From assembly GCA_036266155.1 (NCBI GenBank), contig DATANR010000291.1:1-25788 (forward strand): a stretch of DNA of 25,788 bases, in the 5' to 3' direction. Below, in pieces: positions 14,397-23,349 of this stretch; position 1 is the stretch's first letter, and the number at the start of each line of letters is the position of its first letter. The notes beneath the pieces were generated by a model. The model was not told the DNA's origin. It did not search any database and saw only the letters and a program-made list of their open reading frames with translations. The DNA comes from SIAJ01 sp036266155 (lineage in GTDB: Bacteria > Planctomycetota > Planctomycetia > Gemmatales > Gemmataceae). The position numbers were made by a program, and so were the translations under genes.

Positions 14397-17300
14397 ATGC
14401 GTCGACTGGTTCGCTGGCGCGTCATCGTCCCGACCTTTGTGCTGCTAGTCGCGGCCACGATCGTTGGCGTGAAGCTCTACTGCCGCTCGGATGCCGCCGC
14501 TCGACTGGTCAAAGAGAAACTCGAAGCACGACTTGGCACGTCCGCCCATTTCCGCGACCTCTCAGTCGGCATCGCGTCGACCAACCTTTCTGATCTCCAC
14601 GTTTACGAACATGGCGTGGAACCGGGGGCCGATCCTTTTCTCGCGGCACGCGACGTCGAACTCAATGTGGGCGCGCTGGGTGCCGCCGCGGGCAAGGAGC
14701 CCACGGAGCTGCGCCTGCGCGATGTTAAACTGCTGCTTCGGTTCAATCACGCGGGCGATCTGCTCACGAAGCTGCCGAAAGCCGCCGGCGAGAGCGGTCT
14801 GCCCGCATTGCACATCGACTCCGGCACACTGACGATTCGTCAGGAGGGTCGAGAGGACTCGGTGTTCAAGGGAATTGAACTGGCCATCGCCGAGGTCGAC
14901 GGCATCGTGAAGATCACCGGCACCGTCAAAGACGACGCATGGGGCAAATGGCAAGCCGATGGCGCCTTCGCGACGGCCGGCATTCAACCGGGTCAACTCA
15001 CGCTCAAGACGACCAAGCCGCAGGCGGTCACGCCGGAATTGCTGCGGCGCGTACCGTTCGTCAATCCGAACGCGTGGACGCACGTGGGCCTGACGGGCAC
15101 AACCGCCGCGAAAATCGAACTGGCCTTCGACACGTCGACCGAGAAGGTCACCTATCGCGTGGCGCTGGAGCCGACCGACACGGTGGTCGATGTGCCAAGC
15201 ATCGGGCTGCACTTCACCAAGGCCGCGGGCAGTTTTCTGGCCGAGGCTGGAATCGTGACGCTCACCAACGTTCGCGGCAAAACCGCCGACGGCGACATCC
15301 GCCTCGACTCGCGCATGGACTTTTCGACGCGAACGGACGCGCTGAAATTTACCGCCGACATGAGCAACGTGGTCGTCGGCGAGTTGCCGAAGCAATGGCG
15401 CCTGCCCGAAGGAATCGATGGCCGACTCACGGGAAAGATTGACTTCACGGTCACGCTGCCGCCGCGGGGCAGCACACAAGTCGAGGCCGTCGGCAAGGCG
15501 ACCATCACGCAAGCTCGCCTGCGTGGTCAACCCGTGTCCGATATCACGCTCGACGTGCGCTCCGGTCCTGAGGGCAAGATCGACTTCAGCCAACCGCCGT
15601 CAGGAGACGGCCGGCACGTCGTTGGTAAACCGAATGATCCGAAGGTGGATGAGCCGCCGCCGGACCCGAAGGTCGTGCCGGGCCGACGTCCAGGCTTGGT
15701 TTCAGCGGCGCTCAAGCTCGCCGCTCGCATCGTAAAGCCGGCGAACGCGCCCAAGGAAGAGACGGCATACCTGCACCTGAATGTTGCCTTCCGCGACGTC
15801 GATCTGACCGAACTCCTCAAGACGGCCAACGTCGAGGTCCCGGCGAAGATCGCGGGCAAGGTGACTGTGCAAGTTCAAGTCGATATCCCGACCGAAACGC
15901 CGGACGAGTTCAAGACGTATCGGATGAGCGGAACGGTGCGCTCGCGCCGCATCGTCGTCGACGAGTTGGCTGTCGAGGAAGTGGCCGCCCAGGTCGACTT
16001 TCGCGATGGCAAACTGACGATCGCGGACTTCGTTGGTCGTTTGCCGGCGCTGGCCGCGAATGGCAACGCCGGCACGTTCAAAGCGCGCGGCGAGATGGTC
16101 GTCGGCAAGACATACCCGTTCCAGGCGTCCGTGAAATTCGACCGCGTGCCGCTCGAAAGCATCGAACAACTTCGCAATCTGCTGCCCGTGTCTCTGCAAA
16201 TGGCGGGCGAGGCGACCGCCCAGGTGAATCTGGACGGAACGTTGAGCCCGATGAGCCTCAAGACCAAGGGCGACGTTCAGGTGAAACAATTGAAAGTCGG
16301 TCCGGTCCCGGCTGACGATTTGAAATTCCGCTGGGAAAGCGACGACGAGGTCATCCATTTTCGCGACGCAACGGCCAAACTATTCGGTGGCGAAGTAACC
16401 GGCTCGTTTGATTTGCCGTTGCGCGAGGATGCGGCGGGCTCGGGCGCGCTCAAGCTGGACAATCTCGATCTGGGCGAACTCTCCAAGAGCCTGATGGAAG
16501 GCGGCACCTTGAAGATGGAAGGCCGGGCGGCGGGAACGATCAAGGTGCGTGCGCCGGCCGCCGGCGAGGGCAAACGCGGTGCGACCGCCGAGATTGATTT
16601 GCAGGCGCCGAGCATGAAGTTGCAAGGCTTGCCCGCGAAGAAGATCAAGGGACTCGCACAGTATTCGAGCGGCGTGTTGAACTACACGCTCACCGGCGAG
16701 GCTCTCGGGGGGACTTTCGAAGTTGCCGGCCAGTATCCACCACCGGGCAAGAAGGACCCAGCCAAGCCGCCGGAGAAGAAGGGGCCGCCCAAGAAAGACG
16801 CGGGCCTCGATCTCGGGCGCATTAAGTTGCGCGCGATGCAACTGTCGAAACTCTGGGATCTCGTGGGTCTCAAGACGACGCTCGGCTCGCTCGACGCCGA
16901 TATCAGCGGCGACTTTCCGTTGACAACGGACGACGAAGGCCGCCTCGTGGGCGCCGGGCGAATCCGAGCTGACCGGCTGCGCTACGGCGGCAAGGACATT
17001 GCCTCGACCGGGCAGGCGATCGTCCGCCTCACGTCGTCGGAAATGACGTTCGAAGAAATCACCTTCTTTGTCGGTGAAGGCGTGGCGCGTGCTCGCGCCA
17101 CCTTTAACCGGGCGAACCCGGATCGCGGGTCGGTGACGGCGACGTTGACCAACGTGCCCGCGAGTCGGCTCCTGTTCCTGCTCCCCGACATGGGCAGCGG
17201 CTTCGACATGCCGGTCGACGGTCGGCTGACGACGACAATGGGACGCGAATGGCGGGGCTCCGGCGTGTTGACATCCGCACGCGGCAAGATTTACGGAATG

Positions 17301-18095
17301 CCCGTGTCCGATGTGCGACTGCCCCTCGACTGGATCGCCATTCCGGACCGTGGACGAAGCGAAGTGCGTATTCGCGAAGCATCGGCCACGGCTGCCGGCG
17401 GCCAGCTTACCGCGTCGCTCGCGGCGAACTTCTTCAATGACCTCCCGCCCAAGCTGACGGGCGACGTCCAATTCCGCAACGTCAACCTGTCGTCGGCGTT
17501 CCGCGAGGCCGGCAAGGTCATCGGCAACTTGCCCGTCAGCGGCCGGGTCGATTTCGCCGCCGAGCAGTATCGCGGACCGGACAGCCTCACGGCCAAACTG
17601 CGCGCCACCCTCAGCGAATCGCAACCGCTGGCCTTGCCCGTGTTGTCGGCGCTGATTCCCTACCTGGGGTATGGCCGCGACGCGAGCACGACGATCCGCG
17701 AAGGTGAAATCAAGGCGGCACTTGGCAACGGCGTTTGGCGGATCCAGCAGGTCGATTTGTTGGGTGGGTCGCTCGACCTGCATGCGGAAGGGACCGTGAC
17801 GACGAGTGGTCGGCTCAATATAGACGTCATCGCCAGTTCCCGATCGCGACCGGGCCAAACGATATTGCAGCGGCTGACACCGCTTGGTGTCGTCGCTGCG
17901 GCCACGCCCGTGCAGCCTCTCGGTCGTGCCGCGCTGGCAGACATCGTGTCATCGATCGGCAGTTACATGATCTATCTGCAAGTCGGCGGGACGATCGACG
18001 CTCCGGCCGTGACCGTCAATCCGCTGCGCACGCTGACGGAAGGGGCCGCGCGGTTCTTCCTTCTCCGGTTCTTGACGCCGGTGCCGCTGCCGTAA
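14397..18095 (+). CDS. AsmA-like (AsmA/TamB superfamily) protein
   Basis: A 1232-residue protein with an N-terminal membrane anchor (about residues 8-29, VIVPTFVLLVAATIVGVKLY) and a long run of short beta-strand repeats. It resembles the AsmA-like/DUF3971 type: strands alternating with phrases such as LDGTLSPMSLKTKGDVQVKQLKVG and GQLTASLAANFFNDLPPKLTGDVQFRNVNLSSAF. It ends in the characteristic GTIDAPAVTVNPLRTLTEGAARFF. By family knowledge these are inner-membrane-anchored periplasmic proteins that bridge the envelope and are implicated in lipid or outer-membrane biogenesis. Two Pro/Lys-rich linkers, at about 400-432 and 780-802, divide the chain and look like planctomycete additions. The start ATG 14397 has only a weak GAG upstream. 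The stop is 2 bp from the convergent ferredoxin gene. Confidence 0.88.
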   Translation: MRRLVRWRVIVPTFVLLVAATIVGVKLYCRSDAAARLVKEKLEARLGTSAHFRDLSVGIASTNLSDLHVYEHGVEPGADPFLAARDVELNVGALGAAAGKEPTELRLRDVKLLLRFNHAGDLLTKLPKAAGESGLPALHIDSGTLTIRQEGREDSVFKGIELAIAEVDGIVKITGTVKDDAWGKWQADGAFATAGIQPGQLTLKTTKPQAVTPELLRRVPFVNPNAWTHVGLTGTTAAKIELAFDTSTEKVTYRVALEPTDTVVDVPSIGLHFTKAAGSFLAEAGIVTLTNVRGKTADGDIRLDSRMDFSTRTDALKFTADMSNVVVGELPKQWRLPEGIDGRLTGKIDFTVTLPPRGSTQVEAVGKATITQARLRGQPVSDITLDVRSGPEGKIDFSQPPSGDGRHVVGKPNDPKVDEPPPDPKVVPGRRPGLVSAALKLAARIVKPANAPKEETAYLHLNVAFRDVDLTELLKTANVEVPAKIAGKVTVQVQVDIPTETPDEFKTYRMSGTVRSRRIVVDELAVEEVAAQVDFRDGKLTIADFVGRLPALAANGNAGTFKARGEMVVGKTYPFQASVKFDRVPLESIEQLRNLLPVSLQMAGEATAQVNLDGTLSPMSLKTKGDVQVKQLKVGPVPADDLKFRWESDDEVIHFRDATAKLFGGEVTGSFDLPLREDAAGSGALKLDNLDLGELSKSLMEGGTLKMEGRAAGTIKVRAPAAGEGKRGATAEIDLQAPSMKLQGLPAKKIKGLAQYSSGVLNYTLTGEALGGTFEVAGQYPPPGKKDPAKPPEKKGPPKKDAGLDLGRIKLRAMQLSKLWDLVGLKTTLGSLDADISGDFPLTTDDEGRLVGAGRIRADRLRYGGKDIASTGQAIVRLTSSEMTFEEITFFVGEGVARARATFNRANPDRGSVTATLTNVPASRLLFLLPDMGSGFDMPVDGRLTTTMGREWRGSGVLTSARGKIYGMPVSDVRLPLDWIAIPDRGRSEVRIREASATAAGGQLTASLAANFFNDLPPKLTGDVQFRNVNLSSAFREAGKVIGNLPVSGRVDFAAEQYRGPDSLTAKLRATLSESQPLALPVLSALIPYLGYGRDASTTIREGEIKAALGNGVWRIQQVDLLGGSLDLHAEGTVTTSGRLNIDVIASSRSRPGQTILQRLTPLGVVAAATPVQPLGRAALADIVSSIGSYMIYLQVGGTIDAPAVTVNPLRTLTEGAARFFLLRFLTPVPLP

Positions 18096-18097
18096 AC

Positions 18098-18487
18098 TCA
18101 TTTCTCACTCGGGTGCGGCAACGGATTGTGGGCAAACACCCATTCCGATACCGGTCGATTGTCGACGAGGTGCTTCTGCACGAACAGCGGTATGCGATCG
18201 GCGGTCAGGCCGTGGTACCAGGTCCCTTCCGGATAGACGACCGCGATCGGGCCCGCCTGACAAATCCGCAAGCAGCCGACCTTGGTTCGGTAACACGCGT
18301 TCGGACCAGTGGCGAGCGATAGGCCGCGTTCCTTCAACTCTTTCTTCAGCGCTTCCCACGCCGCCGCTCCGACTTCCGCCGTGCAGCACTTGTCGCCGGT
18401 GCACAGAAACACATGGCGGTGATAGGCGCCGATGCCGAGTTTTTCCGCCACTTCGGGCAGCGTACCGGATTTGTCGAGCTTATCCAT
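18098..18487 (-). CDS. Thioredoxin-like 2Fe-2S ferredoxin
   Basis: A 129-residue protein of the thioredoxin-fold 2Fe-2S type (Shethna/NuoE-like). The cluster ligands are probably C29 and C34 (FLCTGDKCC) and C72 and C76 (KVGCLRICQAGP); C35 and C65 are extra. It ends in the family-like YPEGTWYHGLTADRIPLFVQKHL. It is a cytoplasmic one-electron carrier with unknown partners. I chose ATG 18487 (MDKLDKSGTLPEVAEKLG), 7 bp after the ATPase stop, over an in-frame start at 18538 that overlaps the ATPase and adds residues unlike the family. It is presumably co-transcribed with the ATPase; a functional link is not obvious. The gene converges on the AsmA-like gene with a 2-bp gap, leaving no room for a separate terminator. 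Confidence 0.92.
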   Translation of the reverse strand: MDKLDKSGTLPEVAEKLGIGAYHRHVFLCTGDKCCTAEVGAAAWEALKKELKERGLSLATGPNACYRTKVGCLRICQAGPIAVVYPEGTWYHGLTADRIPLFVQKHLVDNRPVSEWVFAHNPLPHPSEK

Positions 18488-18494
18488 GATCTCA

Positions 18495-21400
18495 TCACCC
18501 CGCACGCGCCCGCCGAAATCGACGGACAACCTCAGCAAAGATCAACACCGATGACGTTGCACCGACGATCGCCAGCCAATCGACGAGACTCAACGGTTCG
18601 ACGGCAAACATCGAGCCGCCAAACGTGACGATCAGCACCTGGCCGACCAGCGTCACCATCAGAATGCCAAGAAACGTGGCGTTCCGCCAGATGTGTCTCA
18701 ATCCACTGTGTTCCGGCGTCAACGCCCGGCAGTTGATCTGGTTCCACAACTGAAACATCACGTACACGGTAAAGAAGATGCTGACTTGCCGCGTGGTTAA
18801 CGGCGCAAATTGCGCGCTCGGCGGCTCTGTGCCCGCGAACCAGCCCGCCTTCATCCCGACCAACAACGCAAGCATTGCGAGCACGAAAAAAGCCGCCGTC
18901 GCCATGATGTTGATTTGCATCGTCGGCGTGACAATATTCTCGTCACGCCGTTTCGGCGCCTGACGCATCAACCCGGATCGCGGCGGTTCACTGCACAGTG
19001 CGATCGCGGCAAACGTGTCCATGATGACGTTGATCCACAGAAGCTGCAGCACAGTGAACGGCGGTCGCACACCCAGAAACGGGCCCAGCAGCGCGATCGC
19101 TAGTGCGGAGACATTGATGGTGAGTTGGAACTGCAGAAACCGCTGAATGTTCTCGTAAAGCGACCTGCCCCAATGAACGGCACGAACAATCGTCGCGAAC
19201 GAGTCGTCGAGCAAGATGATGTTGCTCGCCGCCTTCGCGACCTCCGTTCCCGCCACTCCCATCGCGAGGCCAACGTCCGCCCGAGTTAGGGCCGGGGCGT
19301 CGTTCGTGCCGTCGCCCGTCACCGCAACCACATGGCCCTGCTCTTGAAGTAAACGCACCAAGCGCAGTTTGTCCAGCGGACGCGCACGCGCCAGAATCCG
19401 CAGTCGCGGCAACAACTTCTTGGCCTCGTCGTCGGTCAAGCGATTGTATTCTTCTGACGTCCAAACCACGTCACCCGTAGCGACCTGGAGACCGGCATCG
19501 GTTGCAATCGCACGAGCGGTCTCGACGTTGTCACCAGTGACGACCTTCACATCGATGCCGGCCGAACGACAGCGCGCCAGCGCCGCGGACACCTCAGGCC
19601 GCACGGCGTCGCGAAGTGCTGCAAATCCAGCAAATACGAGATTGCTCTCGATCTCCTCACGGCGATGATTCAGTGCGTCCTCATCTTTGGAGAAGTCGTC
19701 CGGCAAGGTGCGGTGCGCGAACGCCAGCACGCGCATTCCGCGTCCGGCCGCATCACCGAGTTGCCGCGCGATCACATCGCGATCCGCTTGTGTCAGTTCG
19801 ACGACGGCGTCATTGGCTTCGGCACGATGCGTACACAGAGCGAGCACGACCTCTGGGGCACCCTTTAACAGTGCGATCAACTGCTGCTCGTGCTCAACGA
19901 CGCTGAGCATCCGTTTGCGATCTGAGGAAAAATGCAATTGCGAGCGCAGGGGATAAGCGGCACGCATCGCGGCATAATCGAGTCCAGCTTCACCAAGCCA
20001 GCGCAAGAGCGCACCTTCCGTCGTATTGCCGATCACGATGGCCTTGCCGCCGCGTTGATCCAGATGGGCCGTCGAATTCACTCCCGCATTGAGAGCCAGC
20101 CAGTCGATCGCCGAACGTCGATCAGCCGTGGGCTGCGGCCAGTCGGTCGCTCGCTCGTGCACCACACCGCCCAGGCCGAGTTGTTCGACCTGCATGCGAT
20201 TTTCCGTGAGCGTTCCCGTCTTGTCCGAACAGATTACGGTGACCGATCCGATCGTTTCGCACGCCATGAGTTGACGGACCAGGCTGTTCGAGCGCGTCAT
20301 TTTGCGCATGGCGAGGGCAAGCGACACCGTCACGCTCATCGGCAGACCCTCCGGCACCGCGACGACGATGATGATGACCATGTACACGAAGTATTCGACG
20401 ACGGCGCCCAACGAATCGCGCAGCACCTGTCCAGTCGTCTCGATTGGGCCCAGCGCAGTATCAGTGACGCGATTGCCGGCCGCGTCCCTCAGATAACCGC
20501 CACTGACGGGATCGACGACAAACGTCGGTGTCAGGCGTACCTCATAAGTGAAGCCGATTCCGCGGACCATCAGAACCACAAAGATTGCAATCGCCGCGAC
20601 GTAGCCGACCCTGCTGATCGTCGACGCCAGTCTCGTGAGCTTCAATTGCAGGGGCGTTTGTGTCTTCGAGATGGACAGCTTGTCGCGAACGCGCAACTCC
20701 CTGGCTTGTTCGTCGACGTCGTCCGCCGACAGTCGGCGTGCCAGTTGCCCGAGCATCGTCAAGTCGCCGACCTCGGTCGCAATCATTTGCCCGGCGCCGT
20801 CCACGACTTGTGTGCCGCGGTAAATACAGCCAAATTGATCGGGCCCGTCGCTGGCGTCGTCCGGCAGCGGGACCGACTTCGGCGCCGGCTCAGATTCTCC
20901 GGTCAGGAGCGATTGATCGAGCAGCATCTCGCGCGCCTGTGTCAGGCGGCCGTCGGCCGGCACCTCGTCGCCCATCTCGAGAACGATCAGATCGCCAATG
21001 ACGACATCATCGAACGCAACGAGTTCAACTCGGCCGTCGCGGAATACCTTGGCATGCAGCGCTTCCTTCTGAGCATTCAACGAGGCAAACTCGCGATCGC
21101 TACGGTACTCGCTGATGAACGCGACACCCGTGGCCAGGGCGACGGCCAACATGACGGCCAGCCCCTCCACGGATGGCTGCCCATTCAGAACGCTCATCCC
21201 CACAAGGACGATCGCGGTCCCGAAGAGCAGGGCAGGCAACCACGGTCCCAGTCGCCAGACGCGGGCAACCACGATAATCGCGGCAACGAGGATGGCGCCG
21301 ACAACGCCAAGCAAGACGTTGGCGAACAGATCGACAACCGTCTTGAGCAGCGTGGCGGCAAGCAGAATCTTGATGATTGGTTCGTCGAACTTCGCGAACA

Positions 21401-21542
21401 ACTTGCGCCAGGCGGGTTCGTGCGGCAGAGGTGTAAGTCGATTAGTTCCGAAGCGGCTCAGGCTCTCGGCCACCTGATCGTGCGTCAACCCGTGCGCCTC
21501 AGCGCCCGGAAAGAGGTCGGCGATTTCTCGGAGAGTTCGCAT
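18495..21542 (-). CDS. P-type Ca2+-translocating ATPase (PMCA/SERCA-like, P2)
   Basis: A 1015-residue membrane pump with the full P2-type layout: N-terminal cation ATPase domain (GLTHDQVAESLSRFGTNRL), actuator motif TGES (214-217), the ion-site segment AVPEGLPMSV (395-404), phosphorylation site D440 in DKTGTLTEN, KGAPE (560-564) in the nucleotide domain, TGDGTNDAP (742-750) and the C-terminal six-helix cation ATPase domain with LLWINVIMDTFAAIAL. The PEGLP and N-x-x-x-D features fit Ca2+ pumps of the PMCA-like group; Mn2+ or other divalent ions are possible. The region after TM3 carries a short periplasmic insertion (about 333-372). I chose ATG 21542 because the longer start at 21596 lies inside a repeat of ATGACCA units. 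The ribosome site is unclear. Confidence 0.94.
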   Translation of the reverse strand: MRTLREIADLFPGAEAHGLTHDQVAESLSRFGTNRLTPLPHEPAWRKLFAKFDEPIIKILLAATLLKTVVDLFANVLLGVVGAILVAAIIVVARVWRLGPWLPALLFGTAIVLVGMSVLNGQPSVEGLAVMLAVALATGVAFISEYRSDREFASLNAQKEALHAKVFRDGRVELVAFDDVVIGDLIVLEMGDEVPADGRLTQAREMLLDQSLLTGESEPAPKSVPLPDDASDGPDQFGCIYRGTQVVDGAGQMIATEVGDLTMLGQLARRLSADDVDEQARELRVRDKLSISKTQTPLQLKLTRLASTISRVGYVAAIAIFVVLMVRGIGFTYEVRLTPTFVVDPVSGGYLRDAAGNRVTDTALGPIETTGQVLRDSLGAVVEYFVYMVIIIVVAVPEGLPMSVTVSLALAMRKMTRSNSLVRQLMACETIGSVTVICSDKTGTLTENRMQVEQLGLGGVVHERATDWPQPTADRRSAIDWLALNAGVNSTAHLDQRGGKAIVIGNTTEGALLRWLGEAGLDYAAMRAAYPLRSQLHFSSDRKRMLSVVEHEQQLIALLKGAPEVVLALCTHRAEANDAVVELTQADRDVIARQLGDAAGRGMRVLAFAHRTLPDDFSKDEDALNHRREEIESNLVFAGFAALRDAVRPEVSAALARCRSAGIDVKVVTGDNVETARAIATDAGLQVATGDVVWTSEEYNRLTDDEAKKLLPRLRILARARPLDKLRLVRLLQEQGHVVAVTGDGTNDAPALTRADVGLAMGVAGTEVAKAASNIILLDDSFATIVRAVHWGRSLYENIQRFLQFQLTINVSALAIALLGPFLGVRPPFTVLQLLWINVIMDTFAAIALCSEPPRSGLMRQAPKRRDENIVTPTMQINIMATAAFFVLAMLALLVGMKAGWFAGTEPPSAQFAPLTTRQVSIFFTVYVMFQLWNQINCRALTPEHSGLRHIWRNATFLGILMVTLVGQVLIVTFGGSMFAVEPLSLVDWLAIVGATSSVLIFAEVVRRFRRARAG

Positions 21543-21550
21543 GCAGAATT

Positions 21551-21610
21551 CACAAATGACCAATGACCCATGACCAATCCGCTGGTCATCGGCCATTGGT
21601 CATTGGTTAT
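21551..21610. repeat. Cluster of TGACCAAT units forming an inverted repeat between frr and the Ca2+-ATPase
   Basis: AATGACCAATG (21555-21565) and CATTGGTCATT (21594-21604) are perfect 11-bp inverted copies. Between them a further TGACCAAT (21571-21578) and GGTCAT occur, so the 60 bp are almost entirely made of one short unit in both orientations. It lies just after the frr stop and just before the ATPase start. It could terminate frr, or be a dispersed intergenic repeat; no T-run is present. Confidence 0.6.
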
Positions 21611-21619
21611 TCCGTCGTC

Positions 21620-22177
21620 CTACTCCATGATCTCTTTGGACTTGGCAGCGGCGATCTCGTCGGTCTTCGTTTCGTATTGCTTGAGCACGTCCTGAATCTT
21701 CTCCTTGGCCTTCTTCGCGTCATCCTCGGAGATGGTCTTGGCCTTTTCCTCGGTCTCGATGTGCTTGTTCGCGTCGCGACGAACATTGCGTGCGGACACC
21801 TTGGCATTCTCCGCGAGTTCCTTGACCTTCTTCGCCATCTTGGTGCGCTGGTCGCCGGACATGGCGGGGATCTTCAGCCGAATCACCTTGCCGTCGTTGT
21901 CGGGCGCCAAACCCAGGTCGCTGGCGCGGATGGCCTTCTCGATGTCCTTGAGCGCGGCCGCGTCGAACGGCTTGATGAGGAGTTGCTGCGGCTCCGGCGC
22001 GCTAACCGAAGCGATCTGCTTAATGGGCGTTGCCGAGCCGTAGTAATCGACGCGCAAGGCGTCGAGCAGCGCCGGCGACGCACGCCCGGTGCGCAGGCCC
22101 TTCAGCTCGTTGCGGAGCACTTCGAGCGCTTTTTCCATTCGGTCCTTGCTGTCCTTCAGAATCTGTTCCGTATTCAT
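21620..22177 (-). CDS. frr: Ribosome recycling factor
   Basis: RRF, 185 residues, the normal length. With EF-G it splits the post-termination ribosome. The family landmarks are all present: KALEVLRNELKGLRTGRASPALLD (about 16-39), VDYYGSATPIKQIASVSAPEPQQLLIKPFD (43-72), GLAPDNDGKVIRLKIPAMSGDQRTKMAKKVKELAENAKVSARNVRRDANK (89-138) and a Lys/Glu-rich C-terminal helix ending KEIME. I chose ATG 22177 (MNTEQILKDS); the open frame extends upstream into the pyrH coding region without similarity. It lies 46 bp after pyrH, the usual pyrH-frr order. The ribosome site is weak. Confidence 0.98.
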   Translation of the reverse strand: MNTEQILKDSKDRMEKALEVLRNELKGLRTGRASPALLDALRVDYYGSATPIKQIASVSAPEPQQLLIKPFDAAALKDIEKAIRASDLGLAPDNDGKVIRLKIPAMSGDQRTKMAKKVKELAENAKVSARNVRRDANKHIETEEKAKTISEDDAKKAKEKIQDVLKQYETKTDEIAAAKSKEIME

Positions 22178-22223
22178 CTGTCGCCGGGGGCTTGAGGCCG
22201 CCCGCTCATCGGGGAGGGGATCG

Positions 22224-22979
22224 TTATTCCGTGACCAGGGTCCCGATCGGGTGTCCCGCGACGGCCCGTTCGATGTTCCCTTCTTTTTTGTAATTGAACA
22301 CGAGAATGGGCAGCTTGCCCTTCTCGCACATCTCGATCGCCGACAGGTCCATGACCCGCAGCTTCTCCTTGAACACACGATCGTACGTCAGCCGATCGTA
22401 GCGAACCGCATGCGGGTTCTTCTCCGGATCGTCCGAATAGACGCCGTCCACGCGTGTGGCCTTGAGTAGGATGTCCGCCTCCAACTCGATGCCGCGCAGC
22501 GCCGCCGCCGTGTCTGTCGTCACGTGCGGGTTGCCGGTCCCGCCGCCGAGGATCACCACGCGGCCCTTTTCCAGATGCCGAATCGCCCGGCGACGAATGA
22601 AGAATTCGGCCACGCTGTCGACCCGCAGCGCCGTCTGCAAGCGCGTCGCCACGCCGAGGCTTTCGAGCGCTTCCTGAAGGGCCAGGCCGTTCATGAGCGT
22701 TGCTAGCATGCCCATGTAGTGAGCGGTGGCTTCCTTGATGATCTCGCCGCCGGCCGAGAACTGGGCGCCACGCAGAATGTTGCCGCCGCCCACCACGACC
22801 GCGACCTGCACGCCCGCCTGATGCGTCTTGCGAATTTGCCGGGCGATGCCGAGCGTCTCGTCGATGCTGATGCCACTCTGCCCGCCATGGCCGAACGCCT
22901 CGCCGCTCATCTTGAGGAGAATGCGGCCATACTTCGGCTTGTTCGGATCGGCGGGCTCACTCATCGCGCGGTCGCTCAC
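22224..22979 (-). CDS. pyrH: UMP kinase
   Basis: Bacterial UMP kinase of the amino-acid-kinase fold, phosphorylating UMP to UDP with ATP for pyrimidine nucleotide synthesis in the cytoplasm. The signatures are RILLKMSGEAFGH, VVVGGGNILRG, GTGNPHVTTDTAAALRGIELEADILLKATRVDGVYSDDP and a C-terminal LPILVFNYKKEGNIERAVAG. The length of 251 (GTG 22979) or 246 residues (ATG 22964, MSEPADPNKP) fits the family. No Shine-Dalgarno decides between these starts. It is followed directly by frr. The common upstream partners rpsB and tsf are absent; 370 bp of intergenic sequence and a DUF1559 gene precede it instead. Confidence 0.97.
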   Translation of the reverse strand: MSDRAMSEPADPNKPKYGRILLKMSGEAFGHGGQSGISIDETLGIARQIRKTHQAGVQVAVVVGGGNILRGAQFSAGGEIIKEATAHYMGMLATLMNGLALQEALESLGVATRLQTALRVDSVAEFFIRRRAIRHLEKGRVVILGGGTGNPHVTTDTAAALRGIELEADILLKATRVDGVYSDDPEKNPHAVRYDRLTYDRVFKEKLRVMDLSAIEMCEKGKLPILVFNYKKEGNIERAVAGHPIGTLVTE

Positions 22980-23349
22980 GGAGGCGGTTGTTCATGAGAA
23001 TGATACGTCCTGGCCCGGCTCCGACCATTGGACCGGCTCAGCCGTGCCCAGCGCCGAATCCGGTTTGTATTGCTTTGCAATGAAACTGTCCGGCGCGCCG
23101 CGAATTCATTTCATCCAGAATTGAGAGATGGCCAACACACACACTGGGGTTGACCATCTCTGCCTGCGCTTTCGCGCCCATCCCCATGTCCGCAAAGGAG
23201 ATGGGTTGAAAACGCGGAATTCCAATTCTAGTGCCAGAACCCTCTGAATGCTCCGCCAACTGGGAACGTTGTTGCTGTGGAACTCACGTCGCTGCCGTGG
23301 AGTAGGCCGCACGGCAGTATCCTTGCAAAGCGATCTCCATCAGGTCCAA
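22980..23349. other. Intergenic region between pyrH and the DUF1559 gene, with one hairpin
   Basis: No gene is supported. It contains the imperfect hairpin AGAGATGG-c-CAAC (23124-23136) with GTTG-a-CCATCTCT (23149-23161), 12 of 13 pairs around a 12-nt loop. This may end the DUF1559 transcript about 190 bp after its stop, though no T-run follows. The pyrH promoter should lie nearer 23000-23060 but I could not identify it. Confidence 0.45.

Noticed and set aside
16380..17858. 492-codon open frame on the minus strand inside the AsmA-like gene
   Set aside because: Antisense shadow of a strong 1232-residue gene; no motifs and no ribosome site.
19932..21566. 544-codon open frame on the plus strand opposite the Ca2+-ATPase
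   Set aside because: Composition of a reverse-complement translation (His/Asp/Arg-rich); the opposite strand carries every P-type ATPase motif.
18495..21596. Longer Ca2+-ATPase start at 21596
   Set aside because: The added 18 residues are translated from the TGACCAAT repeat and do not resemble ATPase N-termini.
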